Shown here: positions 5,105 through 5,366 of the stretch, piece by piece
How the letters are laid out: every line of letters starts with the position of its first letter
Position numbering within the stretch: the stretch's first letter is position 1
Assembly (NCBI GenBank): GCA_014376325.1
Contig: JACMRP010000373.1
Location: 1 to 5,366 of the forward strand
DNA length: 5,366 nucleotides
Direction of reading: 5' to 3'
DNA from: Pseudobdellovibrionaceae bacterium
GTDB lineage: Bacteria > Bdellovibrionota > Bdellovibrionia > Bdellovibrionales > Bdellovibrionaceae
Program-made: the position numbers and the translations under genes
Notes under the pieces: model-generated
The model's input: only the letters and a program-made list of their open reading frames with translations
The model's database searches: none
Told to the model about the DNA's origin: nothing

Positions 5105-5366
5105 TCAATACTCCTTGGATTGCGCAGGTTACACAATGTCATTGCAAACGCCCGTGCCGCCGTAAGTTCTTGATATCTCGAAAAATAACGTTCAATGACT
5201 TTACGCGTTATGCGCAAATTGCAGAAGTCACGGGACCTTGGTCTAGGTGTTCTAGATCGGGATTCTGGGAATAATAAACGACTTTACATCTACGGCTGAG
5301 ACACCGTTCCCGGGGCCCGGCCCTTCGTCTATCGCCAGATACTTATCCTATGGAAATCACTCGGAA
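5105..5366. promoter_or_regulatory. Upstream region of the zinc-ribbon/ilvA operon
   Basis: No supported gene lies between the zinc-ribbon start and the window edge. The promoter of the two-gene unit should be here, but no -35/-10 pair stands out. The best by eye on the minus strand is TTCTGC with TAAAGT 17 bases away, which is weak. An imperfect inverted repeat (TTTACGC 5200-5206 and GCGCAAA 5212-5218, six of seven pairs) overlaps that candidate and could be an operator. An ATG at 5350 on the plus strand opens to the edge without a ribosome binding site and is not called. Confidence 0.3.

Overview
The window most resembles a chromosomal piece of a Bdellovibrio-like predatory bacterium (Bdellovibrionota). 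This is inferred from three things: an HNH nuclease of the type found in many copies in Bdellovibrio genomes, small lipoproteins and signal-peptide proteins with strong AAGGAG-type ribosome binding sites, and a compact gene layout. It is not proven. No RNA gene, CRISPR array, insertion sequence or phage structure is visible.

The left part (1-2116) is a patch of broken genes. A plus-strand gene enters from the left edge and ends at 141. Converging on it from the minus strand is a lipoprotein gene (487 to 138) that is readable end to end only if one missing base near 358 is restored. After about 300 bases without a convincing gene comes a plus-strand HNH endonuclease gene (795-1865). It has an in-frame stop after 53 codons and has lost about 16-18 residues from its zinc finger. 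Only 6 bases beyond its stop, in convergent orientation, lies a minus-strand composite. It holds the first 41 residues of a RibD/DHFR-like reductase joined out of frame to the last 39 residues of an unrecognised protein.

The right part (2143-5104) is intact, all on the minus strand, and read from right to left. A small four-cysteine zinc-ribbon protein (5104-4853) is followed after 21 bases by threonine ammonia-lyase (IlvA, 4831-3629), so the two are probably co-transcribed. After a 172-base gap with a candidate promoter comes a second probable operon. It contains a 53-residue lipoprotein (3456-3295) and, 16 bases later, a 365-residue exported protein of unknown function (3278-2181). That operon ends in a textbook intrinsic terminator (2174-2143).

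IlvA turns threonine into 2-oxobutanoate, for isoleucine synthesis or amino-acid catabolism. The lipoprotein and exported protein are probably envelope or surface components. No novel defence or mobile system can be supported. The most interesting points are the clustered gene decay on the left, the two-gene envelope operon with matching C-x4-C loops, and the zinc-ribbon partner of IlvA.
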